From: Lysobacter sp.
Lineage (GTDB): Bacteria > Pseudomonadota > Gammaproteobacteria > Xanthomonadales > Xanthomonadaceae
Assembly (NCBI GenBank): GCA_008015835.1
Contig: SSGH01000004.1
Coordinates: 1 to 51,987, forward strand
Reading direction: 5' to 3'
DNA: 51,987 bases
A program made the position numbers and the translations under genes. The stretch's first letter is position 1. Each line of letters begins with the position of its first letter. A model generated the notes under the pieces. That model had not been told where the DNA came from. It saw nothing but the letters and a program-made list of their open reading frames with translations, and ran no database searches. Positions 7,394 through 18,100 of this stretch are shown here, one piece after another.

Positions 7394-8064
7394 ACGACGC
7401 CACGGCCAAGCGCGATGTCTTGATCGGCATGTACGACTCGCCGTTCGTGCGGCGCGTCGCGATCAGCATGGACGCGCTGGGCTTTCCGTTCGAGCACCGC
7501 GACTGGTCGGTGGGCAAGGATTTCGATCGCATCCGCGAGTACAGCCCGCTCGGCCGCGTGCCGGTGCTGGTGCCGGCCGAGGGCGAGCCGCTCACCGAGT
7601 CGGCGATGATTCTCGAACATTTCGACGATCTCGTCGGCCCCGAACGCGCCTTGATGCCGCCGAGCGGCCCCGCGCGTCGCGAAGCGCTGCGCATTCTGGC
7701 GTTCGCGACCGGCGCGGCCGAGAAAGCCATCCAGATCGTCGCCGAACGCGTGTTCCGGCCGGAAGACAAACGGCATGCGCCCTACGTCGAGCGCTGCCGC
7801 ACGCAGATGCGCGGCGCGCTCGGCGAATTGGACAAAGTGTGCGCGCAGGCGGCCGATCGCGAATGGTTGATCGGCGAGCGTATCGGTCAAGCGGACATCA
7901 CCGTCGGTTGCTTCGTCACCTACGTGCGCGAAGCCGTGCCCGAACCGATCGACGATTTTCCGGCGCTGCGCGCGCGCGTCGATCGTTATCGGGCATTGCC
8001 GACGTTCCAGCGTTACTACGCGCCGTTCTTCCAACCCGACGCGAGCGGACGCGCCAGCGCATGA
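7390..8064 (+). CDS. Glutathione S-transferase family protein
   Basis: The protein has a thioredoxin-like N-terminal domain ([20 protein letters not shown], with the cis-Pro loop GRVPVLV and the glutathione-binding [13 protein letters not shown]) and an all-helical C-terminal domain ([15 protein letters not shown]). It probably conjugates glutathione or acts as a thiol-dependent isomerase; the substrate is unknown. It starts with GTG overlapping the glyQ stop and ends overlapping the next start, so it is in the glyQ transcription unit. Confidence 0.9.
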   Translation: MNDATAKRDVLIGMYDSPFVRRVAISMDALGFPFEHRDWSVGKDFDRIREYSPLGRVPVLVPAEGEPLTESAMILEHFDDLVGPERALMPPSGPARREALRILAFATGAAEKAIQIVAERVFRPEDKRHAPYVERCRTQMRGALGELDKVCAQAADREWLIGERIGQADITVGCFVTYVREAVPEPIDDFPALRARVDRYRALPTFQRYYAPFFQPDASGRASA

Positions 8065-8423
8065 ACCCGTTGCCGACGCGACTGACGCCGGACCTCGTGG
8101 CGCGCTTGGGCGAGGCCGAGCCGTTCGCGAGCCGTCGTTTCGCCGAAGTGTTCGCCCACGGCAGTCTCAGCGTGGAGCTGTACGCGCCGCGCGGCCACGA
8201 CCCGCAAACGCCGCACACGCGCGACGAGGTGTACGCGGTGATCGCCGGCCGCGGCAAGTTCGTCTGCGACGGCGAGACCCGCGAGTTCGCGCCGGGCGAG
8301 TTGTTGTTCGTGCCCGCCGGGATGGAACACCGTTTCGCCGAGTTCAGCGACGACTTCGCCGCCTGGGTGCTGTTCTACGGCCCCGAAGGCGGCGAAGCGG
8401 CGCGACAGGATTCGACGCGATGA
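8061..8423 (+). CDS. Cupin-domain protein, 120 aa
   Basis: This is a single conserved barrel with both cupin motifs: HTRDEVYAVIAGRGKFVCDG (motif 1) and FAPGELLFVPAGMEHRFAEF (motif 2). The metal ligands are H/E in motif 1 and the H of GMEHRF. The ATG overlaps the GST stop (ATGA). It may be a small metal-dependent isomerase, dioxygenase or sugar-binding protein, but the specific activity cannot be read. The function within the glyQ-glyS operon is unclear. Confidence 0.85.
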   Translation: MNPLPTRLTPDLVARLGEAEPFASRRFAEVFAHGSLSVELYAPRGHDPQTPHTRDEVYAVIAGRGKFVCDGETREFAPGELLFVPAGMEHRFAEFSDDFAAWVLFYGPEGGEAARQDSTR

Positions 8424-8467
8424 TGCGGATACGACATCGCTTGAACGAATGAATCACATGATCCAAG

Positions 8468-8595
8468 CCCCTCTCCCCCGGGAGAGGGGTTGGGGTGAGG
8501 GTCGGTCGCCGATGTTTTCGCCGGCATCACCCTCACCCACACCGCAACGCCGACCCTCATCCGCCCTTCGGGCACCTTCTCCCGGAGGGAGAAGG
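8468..8595. repeat. Paired palindromic intergenic repeat
   Basis: Two hairpins lie in the gap between the cupin gene and glyS. One is CCCCTCTCCC/GGGAGAGGGG (8468-8489) and the other CCTTCTCCC/GGGAGAAGG (8575-8595). They are joined by TTGGGGTGAGGG and CCTCATCCGCCCTTCGGGCA. The sequence is typical of the dispersed palindromic repeats of Xanthomonadales. A role in mRNA processing between the two genes is possible. Confidence 0.8.
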
Positions 8596-8618
8596 ACACA
8601 CCAGAAAAGAATCGCAAC

Positions 8619-10955
8619 ATGAGCCAGATGCAATCGCTGTTGATCGAACTGGGCACCGAAGAACTGCCGGTCAAAGCCCTTCCCGGCTTGGCCCAAGCGC
8701 TGTTCGACGGCACGCTCGAAGCGCTGAACAAACGCGGTATCGCCGTCGAACGCGGCGACGCCAAACCGCTGTACACGCCGCGCCGCCTCGCGGTGCTGCT
8801 GCCCGGCGTCGCCGCGGAGCAGCCGGAACAGCGCAGCGAAGTGCTGGGCCCGTATCTGAACATCGCGCTCGGCGCCGATGGCCAGCCGACGAAAGCGCTG
8901 GAAGGTTTCGCGGCGAAAGCCGGCGTGACGTGGACGCAGCTCGAAAAAACCAGCGACGCGAAAGGCGAGCGTTTCGTGCATCGCGCGGTGAAACCCGGCG
9001 CCAAAACCATCGACCTGCTGCCGGAGATTCTGCGCGAAGCGATGGCCGCGATGCCGATCCCCAAACCGATGCGCTGGGGCGACCGCGACGCCGGTTTCGC
9101 GCGCCCGGTGCATTGGTTGGTGATGCTGTTCGGCGACGCGGTGGTGGACGGCGAGGTGTTCGGCATCAAAGCCGACCGCATGAGCCGCGGCCATCGCATG
9201 ATGCACGAGGGCGCACATCAAAAACCCGTGTGGATCGGCACGCCCGACGTGTACGTCGATGCGCTGCGCGCCGCGAAAGTGTTGGCCGATCCCGACGAAC
9301 GCCGCGCCCGCGTGGTGGCCGAAGTCGAAAGCGCCGCACTGCGCGCGGGCGGTTCGCCGCGCATCACCGAGGATAACCTCGAACAAGTGCAATGCCTGGT
9401 CGAATGGCCGAAAGCCGTGCTGTGCGCATTCGAGCGGGAATTCCTGGCGGTGCCGCAGGAAGCGCTGATCGCGACGATGGAAGCGAACCAGAAATTCTTC
9501 CCGGTGCTCGATAGCGAGGGCAAGCTCACCGAGCATTTCGTCGGCATCGCGAATATCGAATCGAAAGACGAAAGCGAAGTCCGCAAAGGCTACGAACGCG
9601 TGATCCGCCCGCGCTTCGCCGACGCCAAGTTCTTCTTCGACGAGGATTTGAAGCAGGGTCTCGCGTCGATGAACGAAGGCCTGACGACGGTGACGTATCA
9701 GGCCAAGCTGGGCACGGTGGCCGACAAGGTCGCGCGCGTCGCCGCGCTGGCCGAAAGCATCGCCGCCGACGTGGGCGTCGATCCGAAACTCGCCAAACGC
9801 GCTGCCGAACTGGCGAAAGCCGACCTGCAGTCGCGCATGGTCAACGAATTTCCGGAACTGCAGGGTATCGCAGGCCGCTACTACGCCATGCACGATGCGT
9901 CGTTGAGCGATTTGTCGGAGGACCAGCGCAAGCAACTGGCCGACGCCATCGACGAAGCCTACATGCCGCGCTTCGCGGGCGATGCCATCGCGCCGTCAAA
10001 GCTGGGGCAGGTGTTGGCGATCGCGGAGCGGCTGGATACGTTGGCGGGTGGGTTCGCGGCGGGTCTCAAGCCGACGGGCAATAAGGATCCGTTCTCGCTG
10101 CGTAGGAATGCGTTGGGGTTGGCGAGGACGGTGATTGAGGCTCAGTTGGATGCGTCAATTCCGGATAATTTGCGCCGAGGCTTTGTCGCAATCAATCGTA
10201 AGCTTGAATTTTCTAAGGCAAAGTCTGAAACGAAGGAAGTAAAAGGTCTTGGAGATGTTTTCAGTTTCTTTGCGGAGAAGATTGCTGAAGAACCAGGTTT
10301 CCAGAAAATACTTTCTTCAGATTTTGTCTCTGCCAAATTTGCGGCTAAAGACGAACAGATTTTGGAAATCCAAGAATTCATCCTCGACCGCCTCCGCGCC
10401 TACTACGCCGACCAAGGCGTCACCCCGCAGCAATTCGAAGCTGTCGCGGCGCTGATGCGTCCGGTCGCGACTGGCGTCGCTCCTACAGGGGCGCGTTCGG
10501 ATGTAGGAGCGGCGCAAGCCGCGACGAACGCAGCGATGAACTCCGGCTCCCTGCTCGACTTCGACCGCCGCCTCAAAGCCATCGGCGCATTCGCGAAACT
10601 GCCGGAAGCCGAAGCCCTGGCGGCGGCGAACAAACGCATCCGCAACATCGTCAAGAAGGCCGATGTCGCGATCCCCGACGCGCCGAATCCTGCGCTCTAC
10701 GACAGCGACGCCGAACGCGATCTGCACGCCGCGATCGAGCAAGCCATCGCCGACACCGACCCGCTGCTCGCTTCGCGCGACTATGTGGCCGCGCTCGCGC
10801 GCCTCGCGCGCCTGCGCCCTGAGGTGGACGACTTCTTCCTGAAGGTGCTGGTGAACGCCGACGACCCGGCCGTGCGCGCCAACCGCCTCGCCCTGTTGCA
10901 GCGCCTCGCCGACCGCCTCGGCAGCGTCGCCGCGATCGAGCATTTGTCGGTCTGA
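8619..10955 (+). CDS. glyS: Glycyl-tRNA synthetase beta subunit, enlarged by two inserted segments
   Basis: The start [20 protein letters not shown] and internal [20 protein letters not shown] are diagnostic. The beta subunit binds tRNA-Gly and works with glyQ. At 778 residues it is roughly 80 longer than usual. Two places account for this. Residues about 507-587 are encoded by an AT-rich stretch with atypical codons (10141-10380). Residues about 616-636 are encoded by a palindromic repeat inserted in frame (10464-10525). The C-terminal anticodon-binding domain ([20 protein letters not shown]) is intact, so the protein should still work. Confidence 0.97.
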   Translation: MSQMQSLLIELGTEELPVKALPGLAQALFDGTLEALNKRGIAVERGDAKPLYTPRRLAVLLPGVAAEQPEQRSEVLGPYLNIALGADGQPTKALEGFAAKAGVTWTQLEKTSDAKGERFVHRAVKPGAKTIDLLPEILREAMAAMPIPKPMRWGDRDAGFARPVHWLVMLFGDAVVDGEVFGIKADRMSRGHRMMHEGAHQKPVWIGTPDVYVDALRAAKVLADPDERRARVVAEVESAALRAGGSPRITEDNLEQVQCLVEWPKAVLCAFEREFLAVPQEALIATMEANQKFFPVLDSEGKLTEHFVGIANIESKDESEVRKGYERVIRPRFADAKFFFDEDLKQGLASMNEGLTTVTYQAKLGTVADKVARVAALAESIAADVGVDPKLAKRAAELAKADLQSRMVNEFPELQGIAGRYYAMHDASLSDLSEDQRKQLADAIDEAYMPRFAGDAIAPSKLGQVLAIAERLDTLAGGFAAGLKPTGNKDPFSLRRNALGLARTVIEAQLDASIPDNLRRGFVAINRKLEFSKAKSETKEVKGLGDVFSFFAEKIAEEPGFQKILSSDFVSAKFAAKDEQILEIQEFILDRLRAYYADQGVTPQQFEAVAALMRPVATGVAPTGARSDVGAAQAATNAAMNSGSLLDFDRRLKAIGAFAKLPEAEALAAANKRIRNIVKKADVAIPDAPNPALYDSDAERDLHAAIEQAIADTDPLLASRDYVAALARLARLRPEVDDFFLKVLVNADDPAVRANRLALLQRLADRLGSVAAIEHLSV
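10464..10525. repeat. REP-like inverted repeat inserted within glyS
   Basis: The arm GTCGCGACTGGCGTCGCTCC is followed 38 bases later by its near-complement (GTAGGAGCGGCGCAAGCC, then GCGAC), with three mismatches over 24 bases. It is read in frame as [20 protein letters not shown]. It belongs to the same family as the repeat at 19104-19172. Confidence 0.85.
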
Positions 10956-10985
10956 GGTCGCACCCCTCGCCCTTCGCTCGCTCTT

Positions 10986-11011
10986 CCCTCTCCCCGCGTG
11001 CGGGGAGAGGG
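10986..11011. repeat. Hairpin downstream of glyS
   Basis: CCCTCTCCCCGC pairs with GCGGGGAGAGGG around a GT loop. A further GCGGGGAGAGGGGG copy follows at about 11022. No T-run follows, so this is a repeat element rather than a classical terminator, though it could stabilise the glyS 3' end. Confidence 0.7.
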
Positions 11012-11086
11012 AGAAGCGCCCGCGGGGAGAGGGGGAAGGGCGCGTCCGCTCGCGCATCCCCCGCCCGCAGAGCGCATAATTCGCGC

Positions 11087-12586
11087 ATGTCCGCCGTCAC
11101 GCCTTTGCCGATCCCGCCCGTCGGGTCTCTCGAAGCGCATTTCGCGCCCTTCCGCGCCGGCGTCATCGGCCACGATCTGACCGACCCGCGCATTCATGCG
11201 CCGGGACGCGTGGTCTACGCCGATTGGACCGCCAGCGGGCGGTTGTATCGGCCGATCGAAGAGTACGTCGCGAACGTGTTGGGCCCGTACGTGGCCAACA
11301 CGCACACCGAGACCACGCTCACCGGCACGCAGATGACCCACGCCTATCATCAGGCGCAGGCGATCATCAAAGCCCACTGCAACGCCGGGCCGAACGATGT
11401 GCTGATCGCGCAGGGCTCGGGCATGACCGGCGTGGTCAACAAGTTCCAGCGCATCCTCGGTCTGCGCATTCCGGAGCAAGTCGCCGACCGCGTGTCGATT
11501 CGCGACGAGGAAAAACCGCTGGTCGTGCTCACCCACATGGAGCACCACTCCAACCAGACCACGTGGGAAGAGTGCGCGGTGCATGTGGAGATTCTGCCGC
11601 GCGCGTCCTGCGGGCGCCCCGACATCGATGCGCTGCCGCGCATTCTCAAGCGTCATGCGCATCGGCCGCTCAAGATCGGCGCGTTCTCGGCCTGCTCCAA
11701 CGTCACCGGCATCGTCACGCCGTATCACGAGATGGCGGCGATCATGCACGCCCACGGCGGCGTGTGTTTCGTCGATTTCGCCGCGTCCGCGCCGTACGTG
11801 CGCATCGACATGCATCCGAAGCATCCGGCGCAGGCGCTGGATGCGGTGTATTTCTCGCCGCACAAATTCCTCGGCGGCCCTGGCGCTAGCGGCGTGTTGT
11901 TGTTCGATTCCGCGCTGTACCGGCTGAAAGTGCCGGACGCGCCCGGCGGCGGCACCGTCGCGTGGACGAATCCCTGGGGCGGCCATCGCTTCGTCGACAG
12001 CATCGAAGCGCGCGAAGACGGCGGTACGCCGGGCTTTCTGCAGACCATTCGCGCCGCGTTGGCGGTGCGCGTGAAAGAGGCGATGGGCGTCGAGCGCATC
12101 GAAGCGCGCGAACGCGAATTGCGCGATCTGTTCCTGGCCGAGCTGCGCAAGGACCCGAGCATCCAGTTGCTCGAACCCGAGCAGTGCGATCGTTTGTGCA
12201 TCTTCTCGTTCTATTCGCTGGAGAAGCATTACAACCTAATCGTGCGTCTGCTCAACGACCGCTTCGGCGTGCAGGTGCGCGGCGGCTGTTCCTGCGCTGG
12301 CACTTACGGCCATATTTTGCTGAACGTGGATCAAGAAACTTCGCAGCAGATCACCTGCCAAATCGATGCGGGCGATCTGAGCGCCAAGCCCGGCTGGGTG
12401 CGCGTCTCGCTGCATCCGACGATGACCGACGAGGAAACGATCTACGTCGCCCACGCCATCCACGAGACGATGCGCCACTACGACGCGTGGAAGGATGATT
12501 ACGTCTTCGACGCGGCCTCCGGGGAGTTCCGGCCGAAGGCGGGCGAGGTGCCGCAACCGGGCCTGGAAGCGTTCCGCCCGGTGTGA
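11087..12586 (+). CDS. Class V aminotransferase / cysteine desulfurase-like PLP enzyme, 499 aa
   Basis: The pyridoxal phosphate lysine is in YFSPHKFLGGPGASGVL, and the cofactor Asp and His are in VCFVDFAASAPYV and LTHMEHHSN. A cysteine-bearing loop (RGGCSCAGTYGH) is where cysteine desulfurases carry their catalytic Cys. It is about 90 residues longer than SufS/IscS, as in a xanthomonad/actinobacterial branch of uncertain activity. Sulfur mobilisation from cysteine is plausible. It stands alone, not in an iron-sulfur cluster operon. Confidence 0.8.
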   Translation: MSAVTPLPIPPVGSLEAHFAPFRAGVIGHDLTDPRIHAPGRVVYADWTASGRLYRPIEEYVANVLGPYVANTHTETTLTGTQMTHAYHQAQAIIKAHCNAGPNDVLIAQGSGMTGVVNKFQRILGLRIPEQVADRVSIRDEEKPLVVLTHMEHHSNQTTWEECAVHVEILPRASCGRPDIDALPRILKRHAHRPLKIGAFSACSNVTGIVTPYHEMAAIMHAHGGVCFVDFAASAPYVRIDMHPKHPAQALDAVYFSPHKFLGGPGASGVLLFDSALYRLKVPDAPGGGTVAWTNPWGGHRFVDSIEAREDGGTPGFLQTIRAALAVRVKEAMGVERIEARERELRDLFLAELRKDPSIQLLEPEQCDRLCIFSFYSLEKHYNLIVRLLNDRFGVQVRGGCSCAGTYGHILLNVDQETSQQITCQIDAGDLSAKPGWVRVSLHPTMTDEETIYVAHAIHETMRHYDAWKDDYVFDAASGEFRPKAGEVPQPGLEAFRPV

Positions 12587-12687
12587 GGCCGGTGCGCACG
12601 ACGCGCGCGATTCTGTCACGCGAATCTCTGCGGGTTGTCATGCCGCTTGCCTAGAGTGAGCGCCTTCACCGGGCTTCGAGGGGCGTC

Positions 12688-13134
12688 ATGCGTCGTCGAA
12701 AATCGCTCGCCATGCTGGTCGTGTCGTGCGTCTGCGTTCCATCGCTCGCCCTCGCGGATGACGGCCCCTGGGCCGAGATCGGCGTGGGCGGTCAGACCGA
12801 TGCGAAGCGCGCCCAGTACGACGTGATGGTCGCTGTCATCGACGGGTCGATGGATTTCCCGGACCGATCGGTGTATCGGCTCGCGCCCGGACGCCACGGC
12901 TTGCGTCTCGCCAGCTACAAGCGCGGCGCCGGCGGCGCGATGACCGCGCAGCCGCTCGCCCTGGAGCTGCAGCCGTGCATGCGCTACGTCTTGGCCGCCG
13001 ACCATTCGCGTCCGGAACCTCAGCGCAGTTGGCGGCCGCGCGTCGTCGCCGCCGAACCGATCGCGAAGTGCGCGAAGAAGTACGCCGATCGCATGTCGCC
13101 GACCGCGTCGCCGATGGCGTCGACCGAGCCCTGA
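12688..13134 (+). CDS. Exported protein of unknown function, 148 aa
   Basis: It begins with a signal peptide (MRRRKSLAMLVVSCVCVPSL, cleavage near ALA-DDG). The mature part has a single compact domain (PDRSVYRLAPGRHGLRLASY) that looks like a PEGA-like or other beta-sandwich fold. It contains two cysteines (CMRYV and KCAKKY) that could form a disulfide. It is probably periplasmic. No family is recognised. A GAGG stretch precedes the ATG. Confidence 0.65.
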   Translation: MRRRKSLAMLVVSCVCVPSLALADDGPWAEIGVGGQTDAKRAQYDVMVAVIDGSMDFPDRSVYRLAPGRHGLRLASYKRGAGGAMTAQPLALELQPCMRYVLAADHSRPEPQRSWRPRVVAAEPIAKCAKKYADRMSPTASPMASTEP

Positions 13135-13250
13135 AGACTCGCGTCGCCGCGTCCTGCGGCCGCGGACGATACCGCGCGCGCACGAGGGCAAGATGAACGG
13201 CGGTCGCGCCGCGCGACCGACTCGTCGCGCTCGGCGGTTATCCTGTCGCG

Positions 13251-15107
13251 ATGCCGATCGCTCTTCGTCCCGCCATCGCTGCCGCCGCCGCCGTCGCTGC
13301 GTTTGTCGTCGCGCTCGCGCCCGCGTCGGCGCACGCGGCGCGCATCGGCGCGGTCGAGATCGTCGGTCTCGACGAGACGATGACGACCAACGTCAGAATC
13401 GGGCTCTCGCTGGAAGACGCGAAAGACAAAACGGTGTCGCCTGCGCGGTTGGACTATCTGCTGCGCGTGGCCGAAGACGAGACCCGCGAAGCGTTGGAAC
13501 CGTTCGGGTACTACTCGCCGATCATCGAGATCCGCGAAACGCCCGCGCTCGACGGCATCGTCGACGAGTTGCCCGAGGACGCCGTCGTCTCGGTGCGGAT
13601 CGCGGTGCGGGCCGGCGAGCCGGTGCGCGTGCGCCGCGAGCATGTGGCGATCGAAGGCGACGGCGCGGACGATCGTTATCTCAAGCAGGAGATCGACGCG
13701 TTCGCGCCGCGCGCCGGCGATGTGTTCGAGCACGCGCGCTACGAGCAGAGCAAGGCGTTCATCAGCCGCCGCCTGGCCGAGCGCGGCTATTTCGACGCGG
13801 ATTTTCTCAGTCGCAAGGTGGACGTGACGCGCGCGGATAACGCCGCCGACATCGATTTGGTGTGGGACAGCGGCGACCGTTACGACATGGGCGAGATTCG
13901 CTTTCTGCAAACCCCGAAACCCGCGATTCGCGAATCGCTATTGCGCGAGTTGATCTACTGGAATCAAGGCGAGTATTACCATCAAGGCCGTTTGGATCGT
14001 CTGCGCAAAGCGCTGAGCGAGTTGGATTACTTCAGCCGCATCGATATCGAACCGCGCCCCGAGGATGCTGTCAACGGCGAGGTGCCGGTGGACGTGCGGC
14101 TCACGCCGGCCAAGCGCAGCCTCTACACCGTCGGCGCGAGCTACGGCACCGACAGCGGCTTCGGCGTGTCGCTGGGCTTGGAGCGGCGCTATTTGAATTC
14201 GCGCGGCCATAAAGGCTTGGCGCAGCTCGACTACACCGAAAAGCGCAAGACGCTCACGCTGCAGCATCGCATTCCCGCGTTCGCGTGGCGCGATGGTTGG
14301 TACACCACGAGCCTTCAAGCCTACGACGAGCAGACCGACTATATCGACACTCGCCGCTACGAAGCGGTGTTCAGCCGCAGCGCAGAGTACAGCCGCGATC
14401 TGCGCTTCACGGCGTCGCTGCACGCGCTGCGCGAACGCTGGGCCTACGCCTACAGCAGCCTGACGCGCTTCGATGCGGCGACGCTGTATCAGCAGTCCAC
14501 GTTCTTGTATCCCTCGCTGCAGGCCGATTACGTCAAAGCCGACGATCGGTTTCGTCCGCGCAACGGCTTCGGCGGTACCGCGACACTGCGCGCGGGAGCG
14601 AGCGCCCTGGGTTCGGATGCGAATTTTCTGCAATTGCATGCGCGCGCCAGTTGGTTTCGCGGTCTCGGCGCGCGCAGCCGTTTGATCGCGCGCGGCGAAT
14701 TCGGCGCGACCTACACCGACACGCTCGTCGACGGCGCGCTCGTCGATATTCCGCCGACGCTGCGTTTCTACGCCGGCGGCGACCGCAGCGTGCGCGGTTA
14801 CGACTTCCGCGAAATCGGGCCGCGCATTCCCGCGGCGCCGGGACGCGAGGCGTTCGCCTTGGGCGCGCGCAACGTGATCGCGGGGAGCCTCGAATACGAG
14901 CAATTCTTGAACGACCAGTGGGGCTTCGCCGTGTTCGCCGACGGCGGCAGTGCGTTCAACGACAAGCTCGACCGTTTCCGCAAAGGCGTCGGCGTGGGCC
15001 TGCGTTGGAATTCGCCGGTCGGCCCGCTGCGCGTCGATATCGGTCGCGGCCTGGACGACCCGGACGCCTCGTTCACGCTGCACATCAATCTCGGTGCGGA
15101 CCTGTAA
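13251..15107 (+). CDS. tamA: TamA, Omp85-family outer-membrane translocation/assembly protein
   Basis: It has a signal peptide (residues 1-28, ending AHAA), then three POTRA repeats (IGAVEIVGLDETMTTNVRIG; VRREHVAIEGDGADDRYLKQ; YDMGEIRFLQTPKPAIRESL). A 16-strand barrel with the Omp85 motif FYAGGDRSVRGYDFREIGP follows, ending in VGLRWNSPVGPLRVDIGRGL. TamA is the outer-membrane half of the TAM complex, with TamB, and helps place autotransporters and move phospholipids to the outer membrane. The 618-residue length is normal. The tamB gene starts 4 bases after its stop. Confidence 0.94.
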   Translation: MPIALRPAIAAAAAVAAFVVALAPASAHAARIGAVEIVGLDETMTTNVRIGLSLEDAKDKTVSPARLDYLLRVAEDETREALEPFGYYSPIIEIRETPALDGIVDELPEDAVVSVRIAVRAGEPVRVRREHVAIEGDGADDRYLKQEIDAFAPRAGDVFEHARYEQSKAFISRRLAERGYFDADFLSRKVDVTRADNAADIDLVWDSGDRYDMGEIRFLQTPKPAIRESLLRELIYWNQGEYYHQGRLDRLRKALSELDYFSRIDIEPRPEDAVNGEVPVDVRLTPAKRSLYTVGASYGTDSGFGVSLGLERRYLNSRGHKGLAQLDYTEKRKTLTLQHRIPAFAWRDGWYTTSLQAYDEQTDYIDTRRYEAVFSRSAEYSRDLRFTASLHALRERWAYAYSSLTRFDAATLYQQSTFLYPSLQADYVKADDRFRPRNGFGGTATLRAGASALGSDANFLQLHARASWFRGLGARSRLIARGEFGATYTDTLVDGALVDIPPTLRFYAGGDRSVRGYDFREIGPRIPAAPGREAFALGARNVIAGSLEYEQFLNDQWGFAVFADGGSAFNDKLDRFRKGVGVGLRWNSPVGPLRVDIGRGLDDPDASFTLHINLGADL

Positions 15108-15111
15108 GCGC

Positions 15112-18100
15112 ATGCGCGACGCGTCCGCATCCTCCACGCCGACCTCGCTGCCCGTGCCGGACGAGCGCGACGCACGCATCGCGGCGCTGCGCGCGCGCCG
15201 TCGCGCGCGTTTGCGTTGGTTGGCGTGGCGCAGTGCGTTCGTAACGGCGGGCCTGGTGTTGTTGGCGCTCGTCGTCGGCTATTGGTTGTTCAATACGCTG
15301 CGCGGCCGCGACGTGTTGCTGGATCAAATCGTCTCGCGCCTGCCGGCGGGCACCGAGCTGCATTGGTCGCGCGCCGAAGGCCCGGCTTCGGGGCCGATGA
15401 CGCTGCACGACGTGCGTTTCGTGCAGCGCACTTGCCCCGATGTCGGCGGCGAACCGGTGGCGTGGCCGAACTGCGCGACGCCCTTGATCACCAGCTTCGC
15501 CGCGAAACGCGCGACGCTGGACCCGACGCTGCGGCCGTTGCTCGGCCGCACGCTGCGCTTGGAAACGCTGGCGATCGCCGAGGCGGCGTTGATCCTGCCC
15601 GAAGACGACGCGCCGTTCGAATTGCCGCGCTGGCCCGAATCGCTGCCGAAGATCGCGCCGCCGTTGGCGCTGCAGGCGGAGACCATCCGCATCGACGGCT
15701 TGAAGATTCTGCGTCGCGAAGGCAAGCGACTCGCGCCGATCGTGCGCATCGCACGGTTGCGCGGCGGTCTCGACGCGGAAGACGGCCGTCTGCAGGTACG
15801 CGACCTCGTCGCCGACACCGACCGCGGCCGTTTCGCCCTACGCGGCGAGTACGCACCGCGCGACGACTACCGCATGGATCTGCTCGCGACCGTCGTGTTG
15901 CCCGCGCCGGCCGGGCGCACGCCCGCACGCTTGGGTTTGATCGCGCGCGGCGACATCGATGCGTTGGACGTCGGCATCGGCGGGCGCGCGCCGGGGCCGG
16001 TGCGCGTCGGGTTGACGCTGCGCGGCGCGCGCGACCCGCGCTGGACCGCGACCGCGCGCGGCGAACGGCTGCGACTGTCCGCGTTGACCGGCGAAGACAG
16101 CGACGATGCGACGTACGCATTCGACTTGCGCATGCGCGGCACGAACGGCGCGGCGAAGCTCGACGGTCGCATCGCGCAACAGCCGCCCGGCGATGCCGAC
16201 GCGCCGTCGCGCGAGATCGCGATTTTGCCGTCGGAACTCGCGCTGCGCGACCAAGTGTTGACGGTCGCGCCGCTGTCGTTGGCGCTGTTCGATGGCCGCA
16301 TCGATCTGCGCGGCCGCTTGGACGTGCGCACGCCGGCCGACGCGCGTTTCGACGGCACGCTCGCCGCGCGCGGTCTGCGCTGGCGGAACGCCGATGCTTC
16401 GACCGATCTTCTTGGCGACGGCGATTTCGTCGTCGCCGGGCGCGCGGCCGCGTGGACCGCGACAGGCGACGCGAGACTGCAGCGCAAGGTCGGGAAAACG
16501 CTCGAGCGCGCGACGATCGCGTTCGATGCGCGCGGCGACGCCGCCCATGCGGACATCGCGACGTTGCGGGCGACGATGCCGAACGGGCGACTCGACGGCG
16601 ACGGACGCATCGAGTGGTCGCCGACGCTGCGTTGGCGCGCCGACGCGACGCTGGCGGGTTTCGATCCCGGGTATCTGCTGCCGGACTGGCCGGGTGCGGT
16701 GAACGGACGCGTGCGCAGCGAAGGCGCGGCGCGCGACGACGGCGCGATCGATCTGTCGTTCGACGCGACCGAACTCGGCGGCCGTTTGCGCGGCCGCGCG
16801 CTGCAGGGTCGCGGCGTCGCGCGCGTGCGCCTGCCCGCGGACGAGAACGGTCGTATCGACGGCGAGGGCGAGATCGCGCTGCGCATCGGCGACAGTCGCA
16901 TCGATGCGCGCGGCCGCGTCGCGCAGACGCTCGATGTGGATGCGACGCTGACGCCGCTGCGCCTGGAGGATCTGCTGCCGGATGCGCAGGGTCGCGTGCG
17001 CGGCACGCTGCGCCTGACCGGTGCGCGCACCGAGCCGAATATCGACGCCGATCTGAGCGGCGAAGGCGTGCGTTACGCGGGCTATCGCGCCGACACCGTA
17101 CGGGCGCGCGGCCGCTTGCCGTGGCGCGCCGGCGAACGCGGCGCGATGACGGTCGATGCGGAGAATCTCGACGCGGGCATCGCGCTGCGTCGCGTGCATC
17201 TCGACGCCAGCGGCGCGCTGCAGGCGCTGCGCATCGAGGCCGACGGCGATAGCGAATCGCTCGGTCGCATCGCCTTGAGCGGCGATCTCGCGCAACGCGG
17301 CGGCCGTTGGCAGGGCACGTTGGCGTCGCTGCGCTTGGCGCCGCCGAGCGGCCCCGCATGGCGCTTGCGCGCGCCCGCCGCCTTCGCGCAAACGGGCGCG
17401 AACGGTTGGAAGATCGCGCCGAGCTGTTTCGGCCACGAAGACGGCAGCGCGGGCGAACTGTGCGCCAGCGGCGAGTGGCCGCGGCAACTGGACGTGCGCG
17501 GCGAAGCGCTGCCGGTGGCGTGGTTGGCGCCGTATCTGGAAGGCGCGCTGCCGCAGCGCGATGCGCGCGCGCAATGGTCGATCGAAGGCGTCGCCGCGCT
17601 CGATGCGCGCATTCGCGGCGACGGCGCGAGTTGGCGCGGCACGGCGCAACTGCGCTCCGATGCCGGCGCGCTCGCGCAGAAAATTCGCGCGCGCCGCGAT
17701 GTCCTGGTGTATCGCGACCTGCGCATCGCCGCGAATTTCGACCCGCATCGTTTCGACGCCACGCTCGACGCGAGTTTGCGCGCCGAAGGCTCGGTGCGCG
17801 CGCGCATCGCCGCCGGTTGGGACGCGGACGCGCCGCTGTCGGGCGAGGTCGCGATCGACGCGCGCGAGTTGACGTGGATGGAATTGTTCTCGCCCGACAT
17901 CGTCGCGCCGACCGGCCGCCTGGTCGGCACGATCGCGCTGGGCGGGCGCGTCGGCCAACCGAGCATCGGCGGCCAAGCGCATCTCAGCGCGTTCCGCACC
18001 GAATTGCCGGCGCTCGCGGTGAGCCTGCGCGACGGCGATCTGCGCATGGACGCGCAGCCCGACGGCAGCGCGCGTCTGGTCGGCAGCGTGCGCAGCGGCG

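Noticed and set aside
8468..8595. Hairpins before glyS as a T-box or other riboswitch
   Set aside because: The sequence is the generic palindromic intergenic repeat and shows no T-box specifier or conserved riboswitch core.
12231..12600. Open minus-strand frames over the desulfurase-like gene and similar antisense frames elsewhere
   Set aside because: High GC keeps most frames open. They lack motifs and ribosome sites and oppose well-supported genes.
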